From the NCBI GenBank assembly GCA_910575585.1, contig CAJTGF010000023.1:1-64000 (forward strand): a DNA stretch of 64,000 nt. Direction: 5' to 3'. The position numbers and the translations under genes were made by a program. Below are positions 47,906 to 56,163 of the stretch, piece after piece. This DNA comes from Clostridiaceae bacterium (GTDB lineage Bacteria > Bacillota > Clostridia > Lachnospirales > Lachnospiraceae). The notes below the pieces were generated by a model, which was not told where the DNA came from, made no database searches, and saw only the letters and a program-made list of their open reading frames with translations. Every line of letters begins with the position of its first letter. Within the stretch, counting starts at the first letter, position 1.

Positions 47906-47970
47906 ATGAGCAAAGGCGTTCATTTTTAGAGCAGGAATCACCTGCCCTTAAAACGGATGCTTTTGTTTTA
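47906..47970 (+). promoter_or_regulatory. glutamate synthase leader attenuator with ANTAR-type hexaloop hairpin
   Basis: P1 is ATGAGC (47906-47911), hexaloop AAAGGC (47912-47917) and GTTCAT (47918-47923): six pairs, again with a G·U next to the closing C-G, and A1/G4 in the loop. Bases about 47909-47927 alternatively pair with 47949-47966 to form a terminator followed by TTTTGTTTTA. A GCAGG/CCTGC hairpin with loop AATCA (47931-47945) lies inside. The layout copies that of the glnN leader and argues for shared control by the ANTAR protein at 52617-53201. Confidence 0.7.
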
Positions 47971-47999
47971 TATTTATCTGAAAGGAAGGTACAAGACTT

Positions 48000-49094
48000 A
48001 TGAAAATTGAGGGTCAAGTAAGAATCCCCTCCGGATGCGCGATCTCAGCCGCAATTTCCAAAGACGGAAATAAGATGTCCGGTGAAATGATCATAAATTC
48101 CATAAAACCTATGCATGACCGGTCCAACGGATTAGGCGGTGGTTTTGCCGGTTATGGCATTTATCCGGAATATAAAGAATTTTATGCGTTACATATGTTT
48201 TTTGATTCCCGCGAAACGCGAAAGGAATGCGAAGCTTTCTTAAAGGAGCGCTTTGAAATAGTCCATTCAGAAGTCATTCCAACCCGAAAGATTCCGGCAA
48301 TCACAGCTGAACCGATCATATGGAGATATTTTGCCGCGCCGTTAAAATCTGTGCTTGTATCTTTACAATTAGAAGAAAAAGAGTTTGTCGCAAAAACAGT
48401 TATGAAGATCAACGCCGAAATGCCCGGTGCTTACGTCTTTTCCAGCGGCAAAAACATGGGAGCGTTCAAAGCGGTCGGTTTTCCGGAGGATGTAGGCGTC
48501 TTTTATAAATTAGAAGAATATGAAGGATATTCCTGGACGGCACATGGACGTTATCCGACAAACACTCCCGGCTGGTGGGGAGGCGCGCATCCGTTTACAC
48601 TGCTTGATTATTCCGTCGTGCATAACGGAGAAATTTCCTCCTATGACGCAAACCGACGATTTATTGAAATGTTTGGCTATAAATGTACCCTCCAGACCGA
48701 TACGGAAGTTATTACCTACATTATGGATTATCTGCTCCGCGTACAGGAACTTACGCTCGGTGAAACCGCAAGTGTAATTGCCGCTCCGTTCTGGAGTACC
48801 ATTGCGGCAAAAACAGATTTGAACGCCCAAAAGAAACATACTTACCTTAGAACTATGTTTCCAAGCCTTCTGATTACCGGCCCGTTCTCTATCGTTTTTG
48901 GATTTGAGGGCGGATTGATGGCGCTGAATGATCGTCTGAAGCTTCGTTCCATGGTTGTTGGAGAAAAGGATGACAAAATATTCATTGCCAGTGAAGAAGC
49001 CGCTATCCGAAGCATGGAACCAAATGCGGAAAATATATGGTCGCCCGCAGGCGGTGAGCCTGTGATCGTTAACGTAAAGGAAGGTGCGTTTTAA
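48000..49094 (+). CDS. Glutamate synthase, glutaminase piece (GltB1-like)
   Basis: This 364-aa class II (Ntn) amidotransferase has Cys13 in IPSGCAISAAIS as the likely nucleophile, exposed after removal of a 12-residue propeptide. Other family blocks are GLGGGFAGYGIYPEYKEFYA (about 41-60), TAHGRYPTNTPGWWGGAHPF (about 178-197) and VVHNGEISSYDANRRF (about 203-218). It corresponds to the N-terminal domain of the large glutamate synthase subunit, encoded alone as in archaea and many clostridia. It releases ammonia from glutamine for GltB2. The stop overlaps the next start. AAAGGAAGGT precedes the ATG, and the promoter and attenuator lie upstream. Confidence 0.9.
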   Translation: MKIEGQVRIPSGCAISAAISKDGNKMSGEMIINSIKPMHDRSNGLGGGFAGYGIYPEYKEFYALHMFFDSRETRKECEAFLKERFEIVHSEVIPTRKIPAITAEPIIWRYFAAPLKSVLVSLQLEEKEFVAKTVMKINAEMPGAYVFSSGKNMGAFKAVGFPEDVGVFYKLEEYEGYSWTAHGRYPTNTPGWWGGAHPFTLLDYSVVHNGEISSYDANRRFIEMFGYKCTLQTDTEVITYIMDYLLRVQELTLGETASVIAAPFWSTIAAKTDLNAQKKHTYLRTMFPSLLITGPFSIVFGFEGGLMALNDRLKLRSMVVGEKDDKIFIASEEAAIRSMEPNAENIWSPAGGEPVIVNVKEGAF

Positions 49095-50599
49095 TGAGTA
49101 TAGAATTTATTTATCCGGAATTTGAAGTAATCAGAAATGAAAACAGATGCATTTCCTGCCGTGTATGTGAACAGCAATGTGCAAATGAAGTCCACAGCTA
49201 CGATGAAAAACACAAAATTATGACATGTGACGACTCAAAATGCGTAAACTGCCAGCGCTGTGTTTCTTTTTGTCCTACCAGAGCCTTAAAGATTGTAAAA
49301 AGCGACTGCACCCTGCGCGAAAATGCTAACTGGTCAGCCCAGACAGTGAAAGAAATATACAAGCAGGCAAACAGCGGCGGTGTTCTTTTGTCATCCATGG
49401 GCAATCCAAAACCTTTGCCTGTTTACTGGGATAAAATCCTGATCAATGCTTCACAGGTAACCAACCCTTCCATTGATCCATTGCGGGAACCCATGGAAAC
49501 CAGAGTTTTTCTCGGAAAGAAACCGTCAAAAATACAGCGCACAAAAGACGGAGCCTTAGACTGCAAGCTGCCTCCGCAGCTGGAACTGTCCATGCCGGTT
49601 ATGTTCTCTGCCATGAGTTACGGCTCTATCAGCTACAACGCCCATAAGTCTCTGGCTCTCGCGGCAACAGAGCTTGGAATTTTATATAACACCGGAGAAG
49701 GCGGTCTTCATGAGGATTTTTACTGTTATGGAGAAAATACCGTCGTGCAGGTGGCTTCCGGCCGTTTTGGCGTCCATGCAGATTATCTGAAGGCCGGCGC
49801 GGCTATTGAAATCAAAATAGGACAAGGAGCAAAACCAGGTATTGGGGGACATCTTCCCGGCACAAAAATCGTAGGGGATATATCCCGCACCCGTATGATA
49901 CCGGAAGGGTCTGATGCCATTTCCCCGGCGCCTCACCATGATATTTATTCCATTGAAGATTTACGCCAGCTTGTTTTCTCTCTAAAAGAAGCTACGGAAT
50001 ACAAAAAACCGGTTATTGTAAAAGTAGCCGCTGTACATAACATTGCGGCAATCGCAAGCGGTATTGCCCGAAGCGGAGCGGATATCATTGCCATTGACGG
50101 ATTCCGCGGCGGTACCGGAGCTGCGCCTACCAGGATCAGAGATCATGTAGGTATCCCCATTGAGCTGGCGCTGGCAGCCGTTGATCAGAGACTTCGGGAT
50201 GAAGGTATCCGCGGCAATGTATCTCTTGTAGTCGGCGGCAGTATCCGAAACGCGGCAGATGCAGTAAAAGCCGTTGCTCTCGGCGCGGATGCCTGTTATG
50301 TAGCTACTGCCGCTTTGCTTGCTCTTGGCTGCCATCTGTGCTCTACCTGCCAAAGCGGTAAATGTAACTGGGGAATCGCGACTCAGCGCCCGGAGCTTGT
50401 GAAAAGACTGAATCCGGAAGTGGGCAGCAAACGCCTGATCCATCTGATGACCGCATGGAAACACGAAATAAAAGAATTCATGGGCGGTATGGGAATTAAT
50501 TCCATTGAGGCTTTACGCGGAAACCGGCTGATGCTTCGCGGCATCGGCTTAACGGAAAAAGAACTGGAGATACTCGGTATCTCTCACGCCGGAGAATGA
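49094..50599 (+). CDS. Glutamate synthase, FMN/synthase piece with ferredoxin domain (GltB2-like)
   Basis: This 501-aa protein has two 4Fe-4S motifs at the N-terminus (CISCRVCEQQCANEV and CVNCQRCVSFCPTRA, about 17-60), then the FMN-dependent synthase barrel: MPVMFSAMSYGSISYNAHKS, GEGGLHEDFYCYGENT, KIGQGAKPGIGGHLPGTKIV, IIAIDGFRGGTGAAPTRIRD, and a C-terminal CHLCSTCQSGKCNWGIAT. It reductively transfers ammonia to 2-oxoglutarate. No gltD (NADPH subunit) is nearby, so electrons may come from ferredoxin. The start codon overlaps the GltB1 stop by one base. Confidence 0.93.
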   Translation: MSIEFIYPEFEVIRNENRCISCRVCEQQCANEVHSYDEKHKIMTCDDSKCVNCQRCVSFCPTRALKIVKSDCTLRENANWSAQTVKEIYKQANSGGVLLSSMGNPKPLPVYWDKILINASQVTNPSIDPLREPMETRVFLGKKPSKIQRTKDGALDCKLPPQLELSMPVMFSAMSYGSISYNAHKSLALAATELGILYNTGEGGLHEDFYCYGENTVVQVASGRFGVHADYLKAGAAIEIKIGQGAKPGIGGHLPGTKIVGDISRTRMIPEGSDAISPAPHHDIYSIEDLRQLVFSLKEATEYKKPVIVKVAAVHNIAAIASGIARSGADIIAIDGFRGGTGAAPTRIRDHVGIPIELALAAVDQRLRDEGIRGNVSLVVGGSIRNAADAVKAVALGADACYVATAALLALGCHLCSTCQSGKCNWGIATQRPELVKRLNPEVGSKRLIHLMTAWKHEIKEFMGGMGINSIEALRGNRLMLRGIGLTEKELEILGISHAGE

Positions 50600-50638
50600 T
50601 AAAAAAACATAAACCATTCTAAGGAGGTATGATATAAT

Positions 50639-51361
50639 ATGCAAATCATAGATGCCGCAAATTTAGATTATAGAGCTGTAAATGAGGCGTTGCGCGGAAC
50701 AGGAAGCGATTACTTAATCGAAGGATGCCTCGGTCAGAGATTTATTGCCGCCGGTATGTCTGACAAGAATCTTACAATTAACGGAATACCGGGCAATGCA
50801 CTGGGCGCATACTTAAACAATGCCAATATTACGGTAAACGCCAATGCGCAGGACGCGGTAGGCGATACCATGAATGAAGGTAAGATCTTGATTCATGGCA
50901 ATGTCGGCGACACTGCCGGCTATGGCATGCGCGGCGGCAAAATCTTTGTACAGGGCAACGCCGGATACCGGGCGGGAATCCATATGAAGGCTTACAAAGA
51001 AAAAATTCCTGTTATGATTATCGGCGGACACGCAGGAAGTTTCCTTGGAGAATATCAGGCAGGAGGCGTAATCATCATCCTTGGGCTTCATAAAGATTCC
51101 AAACCCATTGTAGGCAATTTTCCCTGTACCGGAATGCATGGAGGCAAAGTGTTCCTGCGCGGCACCTGTGAGGACATTCATTTCCCCAAACAGGTTACCG
51201 CAAGACACGCGGACACAAAGGAGTTAGAGGAAATCAGGAAGTATCTGGCTGAATACTGCTCAGACTTCGGTTATTCCGCGGACGAACTTTTATCCGAGCC
51301 TTTTACGGTCATCACGCCAGACAGTAAAAACCCATATAAACAGATGTATATAGCAAATTAA
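50639..51361 (+). CDS. Glutamate synthase, GXGXG structural piece (GltB3-like)
   Basis: This 240-aa protein consists of the right-handed beta-helix found at the C-terminus of glutamate synthase and in tungsten formylmethanofuran dehydrogenase subunit C. Repeated G-x-x-G-D/N motifs are visible, such as EGKILIHGNVGDTAGYGMRG, GKIFVQGNAGYRAGIHMKAY and IIGGHAGSFLGEYQAGG. It has no catalytic residues and supports the ammonia tunnel. AAGGAGGTATGATATAAT precedes the ATG. It is the third piece of the split enzyme and lies 18 bases before the glnA-like gene. Confidence 0.92.
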   Translation: MQIIDAANLDYRAVNEALRGTGSDYLIEGCLGQRFIAAGMSDKNLTINGIPGNALGAYLNNANITVNANAQDAVGDTMNEGKILIHGNVGDTAGYGMRGGKIFVQGNAGYRAGIHMKAYKEKIPVMIIGGHAGSFLGEYQAGGVIIILGLHKDSKPIVGNFPCTGMHGGKVFLRGTCEDIHFPKQVTARHADTKELEEIRKYLAEYCSDFGYSADELLSEPFTVITPDSKNPYKQMYIAN

Positions 51362-51379
51362 AAGAAAGCAGGTAAACTT

Positions 51380-52591
51380 ATGAAGTATTCAAAAGAAGAG
51401 GTCATCCAATACGTTCGTGAAGAAGATGTGAAATTCATCCGTCTCGCTTTTTGCGATGTATTCGGCAAACAAAAAAACATATCCATTATGCCGCAGGAAC
51501 TTTCCCGCGCTTTTGAATATGGCATTGCCATTGACGCGTCTGCCATCGCTGGTTTTGGCGATGAAAACCAATCCGATCTGTTTCTGCATCCTGAAGCAGA
51601 CACTCTGGCGCCACTGCCGTGGAGACCGGAGCATGGACGTGTAGTAAGAATGTTCTGTAACATTACTTATCCCAATGGAAAAATATTTGAATGTGATACG
51701 CGTTCTATATTAAAAAACGCGATTGAAAAAGCGAAAAATTCCGGATATCAGTTTTTCTTTGGAGCGGAGCAGGAGTTTTACCTGTTCAAACTGGATGACA
51801 ACGGAAATCCAACGAAAGAACCTTACGATAACGCGGCTTATATGGATATTGCCCCGGAAGACAAGGGTGAAAATATCCGCCGCGAAGTATGCTTAACCCT
51901 GGAGCAGATGGGGATACAGCCGGAAAGCTCACATCACGAAGAAGGACCGGGACAAAACGAAATTGATTTTCGCTATTCTGATCCTCTGACCGCCGCGGAT
52001 AACACCATGACATTCCAAACGGTTGTAAAAACAACCGCCCAGCGAAATGGCCTTTACGCTGATTTCAGCCCAAAACCATTGGAAAACAAGCCTGGAAACG
52101 GCTTCCATATCAATATATCAGTCAAATCATCTTATGAAGCGGACAATACGAAATACTTGATTGCGGGTATTCTGGATAAAGTTGCTGATATGACAGCATT
52201 TTTTAATTCAGCCGAAAGCTCCTATCGCCGTTTTGGCAGCAGCAAAGCGCCAAAATATATTTCCTGGTCCAGAGAGAACCGTTCACAGCTTGTAAGAATT
52301 CCTGCCGCTATTGATGAATACCGCCGTGTTGAACTTCGTTCTCCTGATCCATCCGCAAATACTTATCTGGTTTTCGCCCTGATAATTTATGCCTTTCTTG
52401 ATGGGATTGAGAATGAACTTGAACTGCCAGCCCCTGCGGATATCAATCTGTATAAAGCAGACCCAAATATCCTTGCCAATTTTAAACAGCTGCCCGACAA
52501 TTTTAAATCCGCCTGCGCAGCAGCGGCAAACAGCAATTTTATCAAAAAATATATACCAGATGCTATATTAAACATCTACTGCAATCAATAA
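51380..52591 (+). CDS. glnA: Glutamine synthetase type I, short form
   Basis: This 403-aa protein has a beta-grasp N-terminus with AIDASAIAGF in place of the usual FDGSSI block (Asp kept, the later Ser changed to Ala), and catalytic segments FFGAEQEFYLF (about 133-143), HHEEGPGQNEIDFRY (about 186-200), KPGNGFHINISVK (about 237-249) and RSQLVRIPA (about 300-308). Bacterial GSI is usually about 440 aa; the deficit is mainly at the C-terminus. It may be an active GS, a modified paralogue, or regulatory. It is co-transcribed with the glutamate synthase pieces and the ANTAR gene, so the operon encodes a GS-GOGAT cycle. Confidence 0.88.
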   Translation: MKYSKEEVIQYVREEDVKFIRLAFCDVFGKQKNISIMPQELSRAFEYGIAIDASAIAGFGDENQSDLFLHPEADTLAPLPWRPEHGRVVRMFCNITYPNGKIFECDTRSILKNAIEKAKNSGYQFFFGAEQEFYLFKLDDNGNPTKEPYDNAAYMDIAPEDKGENIRREVCLTLEQMGIQPESSHHEEGPGQNEIDFRYSDPLTAADNTMTFQTVVKTTAQRNGLYADFSPKPLENKPGNGFHINISVKSSYEADNTKYLIAGILDKVADMTAFFNSAESSYRRFGSSKAPKYISWSRENRSQLVRIPAAIDEYRRVELRSPDPSANTYLVFALIIYAFLDGIENELELPAPADINLYKADPNILANFKQLPDNFKSACAAAANSNFIKKYIPDAILNIYCNQ

Positions 52592-52616
52592 TTCAAGCTA
52601 AAGAAGGAGGCGCGAA

Positions 52617-53201
52617 ATGAGTTTAAGAGAACGAGTTTACAGTATACTCATTGTGTCCGCAACAGATAAATTCACCTCTGCGTTTGCCGACCTGCTCCTC
52701 GAAACAAGATATTCCCCGATTCATACTGCCGCCAGTGTCAGCGCCGCCAAACGGATGCTGGCTGAAAAAACGTTTGATTTTGTCATTATCAACGCGCCTT
52801 TGCCTGACGATATCGGTACTCGTTTCGCAATTGACACCTGTACCAGTAAACAATCCGCTGTGCTGCTTTTGGTAAAAAGCGATATCCATGCAGATATTCA
52901 CGATAAGGTTGTAGAATATGGTGTGTTCACGCTGCCAAAGCCAACATCAAAACCAACCTTGATACATGCCCTTAGATGGATGGAAAGCTCCAGGGAGCGC
53001 CTGAGACAATTTGAACAGAAATCCCTGTCTATTAAAGAAAAAATGGCTGAAATCCGTCTTGTCAACAAAGCAAAATGGATTTTAATCAGCGAATTAAAGA
53101 TGAACGAACCCGATGCTCACCGTTATATCGAAAAACAGGCAATGGATCGCTGCGTTACAAAACAAACAATTGCCGAAGAAATCATTAAGACTTATACATA
53201 A
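52617..53201 (+). CDS. ANTAR-domain antiterminator with pseudo-receiver
   Basis: This 194-aa protein has an N-terminal receiver-like fold (ILIVSATDKFTSAFADLLLE, FVIINAPLPDDIG, then LPKPTSKP). The phospho-acceptor position is Asn in VIINAP, and the acidic pocket is VSAT, so it is unlikely to be phosphorylated. A coiled coil follows, then the C-terminal ANTAR domain (about 135-190: IRLVNKAKWILISELKMNEP, DAHRYIEKQAMDRCVTKQTI AEEII). ANTAR proteins bind paired hexaloop RNA hairpins and block terminators. AGAAGGAGGCG precedes the ATG. The last gene of the GOGAT operon, it probably acts on leaders at 47715-47786 and 47906-47970. Confidence 0.93.
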   Translation: MSLRERVYSILIVSATDKFTSAFADLLLETRYSPIHTAASVSAAKRMLAEKTFDFVIINAPLPDDIGTRFAIDTCTSKQSAVLLLVKSDIHADIHDKVVEYGVFTLPKPTSKPTLIHALRWMESSRERLRQFEQKSLSIKEKMAEIRLVNKAKWILISELKMNEPDAHRYIEKQAMDRCVTKQTIAEEIIKTYT

Positions 53202-53220
53202 ATGTTTCGCTCTAGAAAGA

Positions 53221-53346
53221 CTATCCTAAAGCTTTCAGATTCCTGCGGTATTCTGCCATTTCCTCCTCACTTACCGTGTCTATGATGTGCTGCAGTTCAC
53301 TTACCACAGACTCCCGTTTTTTTCCCTCTGGCAATATATACTCATG
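53221..53346 (-). pseudogene. Possible C-terminal remnant of a minus-strand gene
   Basis: An open minus-strand frame reads EYILPEGKKRESVVSELQHI then IDTVSEEEMAEYRRNLKALG and a TAG stop. The helical, charged pattern and codon use look coding, but no start exists before it meets the HxlR gene. It is probably the tail of a deleted gene; unidentified. Confidence 0.3.
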
Positions 53347-53379
53347 GAAAACAGGCAGATAAAAAAGAGGTTGAATGAA

Positions 53380-54030
53380 ATGGCTGAGAACAAATTCAAC
53401 AACAAGGAAACCATTGCCCGCTGCGTTCCCATGGGCAGGCCCCAGTCCGTGATTGGCGGCAAATGGGAAATTCTGATCTTATGGTATGTATCCTTTTATA
53501 AAGTCCAGCGGTTCGGCGAATTGTCCCGCCGCCTGGAGGGAATCACACAATCCACCCTGACCAAGCAGCTTCGGGAACTGGAAAATGATGGGTTTCTTCA
53601 TCGGGGGATTTACAAGGAAATCCCGCCGAAGGTAGAATATTCACTAACTGAATTCGGAAAAAGCTTCATCCCCGTTCTGCAGACTATGATGGCATGGAGC
53701 GAGACATATCTCTGCCCTGATTGGCAGAATCCAAACTGCCGGTCAATCCTGCTCTGCACAAAAACCCTGTTATCTTTTCCCGTCTGTGGCGAAACAGAAA
53801 GCACTTTATCATCTATATTATGTAAATTACAGATATATTTCATATCCACCTTGTATAAGTTAAAATCTGTCTGCATATTTCTCATCGAAAAAATGGCTAT
53901 GCGTTTTCACATAGCCATTTGTGTAGTAACTCCATGCTTCTGTGGCATCGAAAAAATTGCTGTGAAATGCTTACCTGCTGCTGTGGAATGTACAGCATTG
54001 CTTCATTGGATTTTTCATCACAGCTCATGA
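53380..54030 (+). CDS. HxlR-family regulator with anomalous C-terminal extension
   Basis: The start is set at 53380 (MAENKFNNKETIARCVPMGR), nine bases after AGAGG. The first 110 residues are a normal HxlR winged helix: SVIGGKWEILILWYVSFYKV, QRFGELSRRLEGITQSTLTK QLREL and DGFLHRGIYKEIPPKVEYSL, ending at TMMAWSETYLCPDWQ where the family normally stops. About 105 further residues, rich in Cys, Ile and Leu, have no resemblance to anything and even overlap the opposing gene. A lost stop or frameshift at the end is likely. It is probably still functional as a DNA-binding protein. Confidence 0.8.
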   Translation: MAENKFNNKETIARCVPMGRPQSVIGGKWEILILWYVSFYKVQRFGELSRRLEGITQSTLTKQLRELENDGFLHRGIYKEIPPKVEYSLTEFGKSFIPVLQTMMAWSETYLCPDWQNPNCRSILLCTKTLLSFPVCGETESTLSSILCKLQIYFISTLYKLKSVCIFLIEKMAMRFHIAICVVTPCFCGIEKIAVKCLPAAVECTALLHWIFHHSS

Positions 54031-54749
54031 AATGACCAACATCCTTCCCTGCACCACTGGGAATTGTCAATCATCCACTTACCATCCATGAGACGCATCA
54101 AATAACGATAGTAGAAAATATCCTGTTCCGCATAAAGCCAAAATTTGCTTTTTGTAACCCGTTCGCCGGCAATCAGGTGACGATCCGTATAAGTTCCACC
54201 GGCTTTAAAGGAAAGATCAACAGGACGCCAGCCAGGACGGGGAGACCAGCTCACCCTCTTGGCAAACAGCTCATCAATCGCCGCCTGATCGCCGCAGCCT
54301 TTTTGTTCCGCCATCCGCTCCCAGCGGTTCATGTCCTCAAAAAATTCCTGCAGCGCCTGAACGGGAGCCTGCAGCTCAGGATCGTCCAATAAAATCTGAT
54401 TTTTCATGATCTTATAAGCGCGGGCGTCTTCATATGCCTTTCGCTCCTTCTCTGTAAACAGACCTGCCATCCCTTCCTCATCATGATTGTCTTTATCTCT
54501 GATACGCAGCTTATCCCTCCAGGAAACTGCCATCAGCCCGTCAAAGGAAACATGATGGCAGGCAGCTATACAAATCGTTTTCAGTTTTTTAATTTGGACA
54601 GCCTGGGCCAGTCCCTCGTCGTCCAAAGCCGTCCGCTGCAAAAACAGCTCCTTCAAGGGAAGGTCTTTCAACAGTTCCAGTCCATGTCCGGTAATCTGCC
54701 TGCACCGCATCAGGATCAGCAAATTCCAACATAATCGTTTCTCCTCCAT
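54018..54749 (-). CDS. Hypothetical protein with short leucine-rich segment
   Basis: This 243-aa cytosolic protein's first 75 residues hold about three leucine-rich-like units (GHGLELLKDLPLKELFLQRT, ALDDEGLAQAVQIKKLKTIC) of ribonuclease-inhibitor type. The rest is charged and helical (TEKERKAYEDARAYKIMKNQ) with a Trp-rich tail (WMIDNSQWCREGCWSFHEL). It starts at 54749 with GGAGG overlapping the first codons. The N-terminus may be truncated relative to a longer LRR protein. Not recognised further. It is convergent with the HxlR gene and overlaps its aberrant tail by 13 bases. Confidence 0.55.
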   Translation of the reverse strand: MEEKRLCWNLLILMRCRQITGHGLELLKDLPLKELFLQRTALDDEGLAQAVQIKKLKTICIAACHHVSFDGLMAVSWRDKLRIRDKDNHDEEGMAGLFTEKERKAYEDARAYKIMKNQILLDDPELQAPVQALQEFFEDMNRWERMAEQKGCGDQAAIDELFAKRVSWSPRPGWRPVDLSFKAGGTYTDRHLIAGERVTKSKFWLYAEQDIFYYRYLMRLMDGKWMIDNSQWCREGCWSFHEL

Positions 54750-54833
54750 GCTCTTTTCCGGAATCTTCCAGAAAATTTCCCGTGTATCATCTATAACTTA
54801 GCAATTTTAAAAATATCTTTTAATACTCATTAG

Positions 54834-55736
54834 TTATCCTCGCAGTCTATCATTCGACTGCATTGAACTCAACATTTCATTTACTTTATCCTTAACCAAC
54901 ATCTCATATTCTTTCGTTGACGTTGCTCTATCAATTTGTGGCAATACTCCTTCTTCTCTTAAATAGTCAATTGCCGGCCACACAGAGTCAGGAGCCAAGT
55001 TCTTTATCCAATTTCCTAAAATTGCCGGATGGTGACACGTCAAAACATAACATCTGTTAAACTTAAACAATCCATATTTCCCATTAGTATTTTTTCTTAG
55101 GCAAACTGGTTTTTCTTCGTAGCTTTTTGACATTTTTTCAATAAAATTATTCTTCCCTCTTATTGACCATTCTCCCTGACATATAATTAAATCAGGCTCT
55201 AAAATATCAATTTCCTCAAACAAATATTTAATGCAATTATCTCGCATTATTTTTGTGTCACTTACAGATGATAAATTCTCTATTTTTGCTAAATCTTGAA
55301 ATGCGCACCTTAGCGAATTACTTAATGCATAGCTTGAATATATGTATTCTGTATTAACTTGAAAAAGATACTGTAAAATCATCAACGTGCCTTTAATATG
55401 GTTATTTTTATGTTTCCAATTAATACAATTTAATACATTATTACAGTTCTCATAAAAATTTGGTGATGTTCCATATTTTTCATTTTTCATATATCCTGTT
55501 TCTTTTCCCACAATTAAAGTTCTCATAGGTATACCATTATAAGAAATATCGTAAAAAGGTGATATCGCTGCTGTCCCTCCCGCGTATTGTTTTCCCACAC
55601 ACTTCCCTTTCTGGGAAGACAAGCATTCCGAATAAAATTTACAATCAAACCTTTCAGCATTCAAGCCTTCTTTGTTATATAATTCATTTAATTTTGCTTT
55701 TCTATCCTGCGTTGCCGCTATGTCTATTTCCCACAT
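54834..55736 (-). CDS. Uracil-DNA-glycosylase-like fold protein with Cys cluster
   Basis: This 300-aa protein has segments resembling UDG motifs: an opening strand and loop in RTLIVGKETGYMKNEKYGT (about 73-91), LEPDLIICQGEWS (about 180-192) and a late VLTCHHPAILGNW (about 233-245) like the H-P-(S/A) motif. Cysteines in the N-terminal CKFYSECLSSQKGKCVGKQY (about 32-51) could hold Fe-S or zinc, as in family 4/5 glycosylases. The match is structural intuition, not firm homology. AT-rich coding and position among mobile remnants suggest acquisition; a defence-associated or DNA-repair role is possible. Confidence 0.45.
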   Translation of the reverse strand: MWEIDIAATQDRKAKLNELYNKEGLNAERFDCKFYSECLSSQKGKCVGKQYAGGTAAISPFYDISYNGIPMRTLIVGKETGYMKNEKYGTSPNFYENCNNVLNCINWKHKNNHIKGTLMILQYLFQVNTEYIYSSYALSNSLRCAFQDLAKIENLSSVSDTKIMRDNCIKYLFEEIDILEPDLIICQGEWSIRGKNNFIEKMSKSYEEKPVCLRKNTNGKYGLFKFNRCYVLTCHHPAILGNWIKNLAPDSVWPAIDYLREEGVLPQIDRATSTKEYEMLVKDKVNEMLSSMQSNDRLRG

Positions 55737-55839
55737 AAATGTACTTCCCTATTCTAATAATGGCCCTTTCCACAACTGCGGTTCACGCCCTCTCAATATC
55801 CAAATATTTTCTTGCTGTTGTCATGAAAACCTTCCTGTT

Positions 55840-56103
55840 TCAAATATCAAACAGTGCTTCCAACCGCTCCTGTACTGATTCATTCTTTGTAACAAACCAA
55901 AAGGTGCATTCTTCGCTGTCATACAGCCCAACAGCCTGTCCGTCCATGGCCTGATAGAGTGTCCGGGTATTATCTGTAGCAATCTGGTCCGTAATGCCTG
56001 CGATGGGGGACAGGTATGGATGCAGTTTCCCGCCTTCATTTAACATTGCCGGCTCAAAATCCGGAAATTCCCAAAGAATCAGATTCAATCTATAATTGAG
56101 CAA
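55840..56103 (-). CDS. Short hypothetical protein or fragment
   Basis: An 87-codon frame begins at TTG (56103) and reads WEFPDFEPAMLNEGGKLHPY then LSPIAGITDQIATDNTRTLY. An internal ATG at about 56046 is possible, but neither start has a convincing ribosome site. Composition and codon use look coding, and it may be the tail of a truncated gene adjoining the IS remnant at 56160-56540. No motif recognised. Confidence 0.4.
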   Translation of the reverse strand: MLNYRLNLILWEFPDFEPAMLNEGGKLHPYLSPIAGITDQIATDNTRTLYQAMDGQAVGLYDSEECTFWFVTKNESVQERLEALFDI

Positions 56104-56163
56104 ATTTGAAATTATACCAAAGTTGTTTAAAATGCTTTAAAACTAAAAACATCAAGCCTTTTT

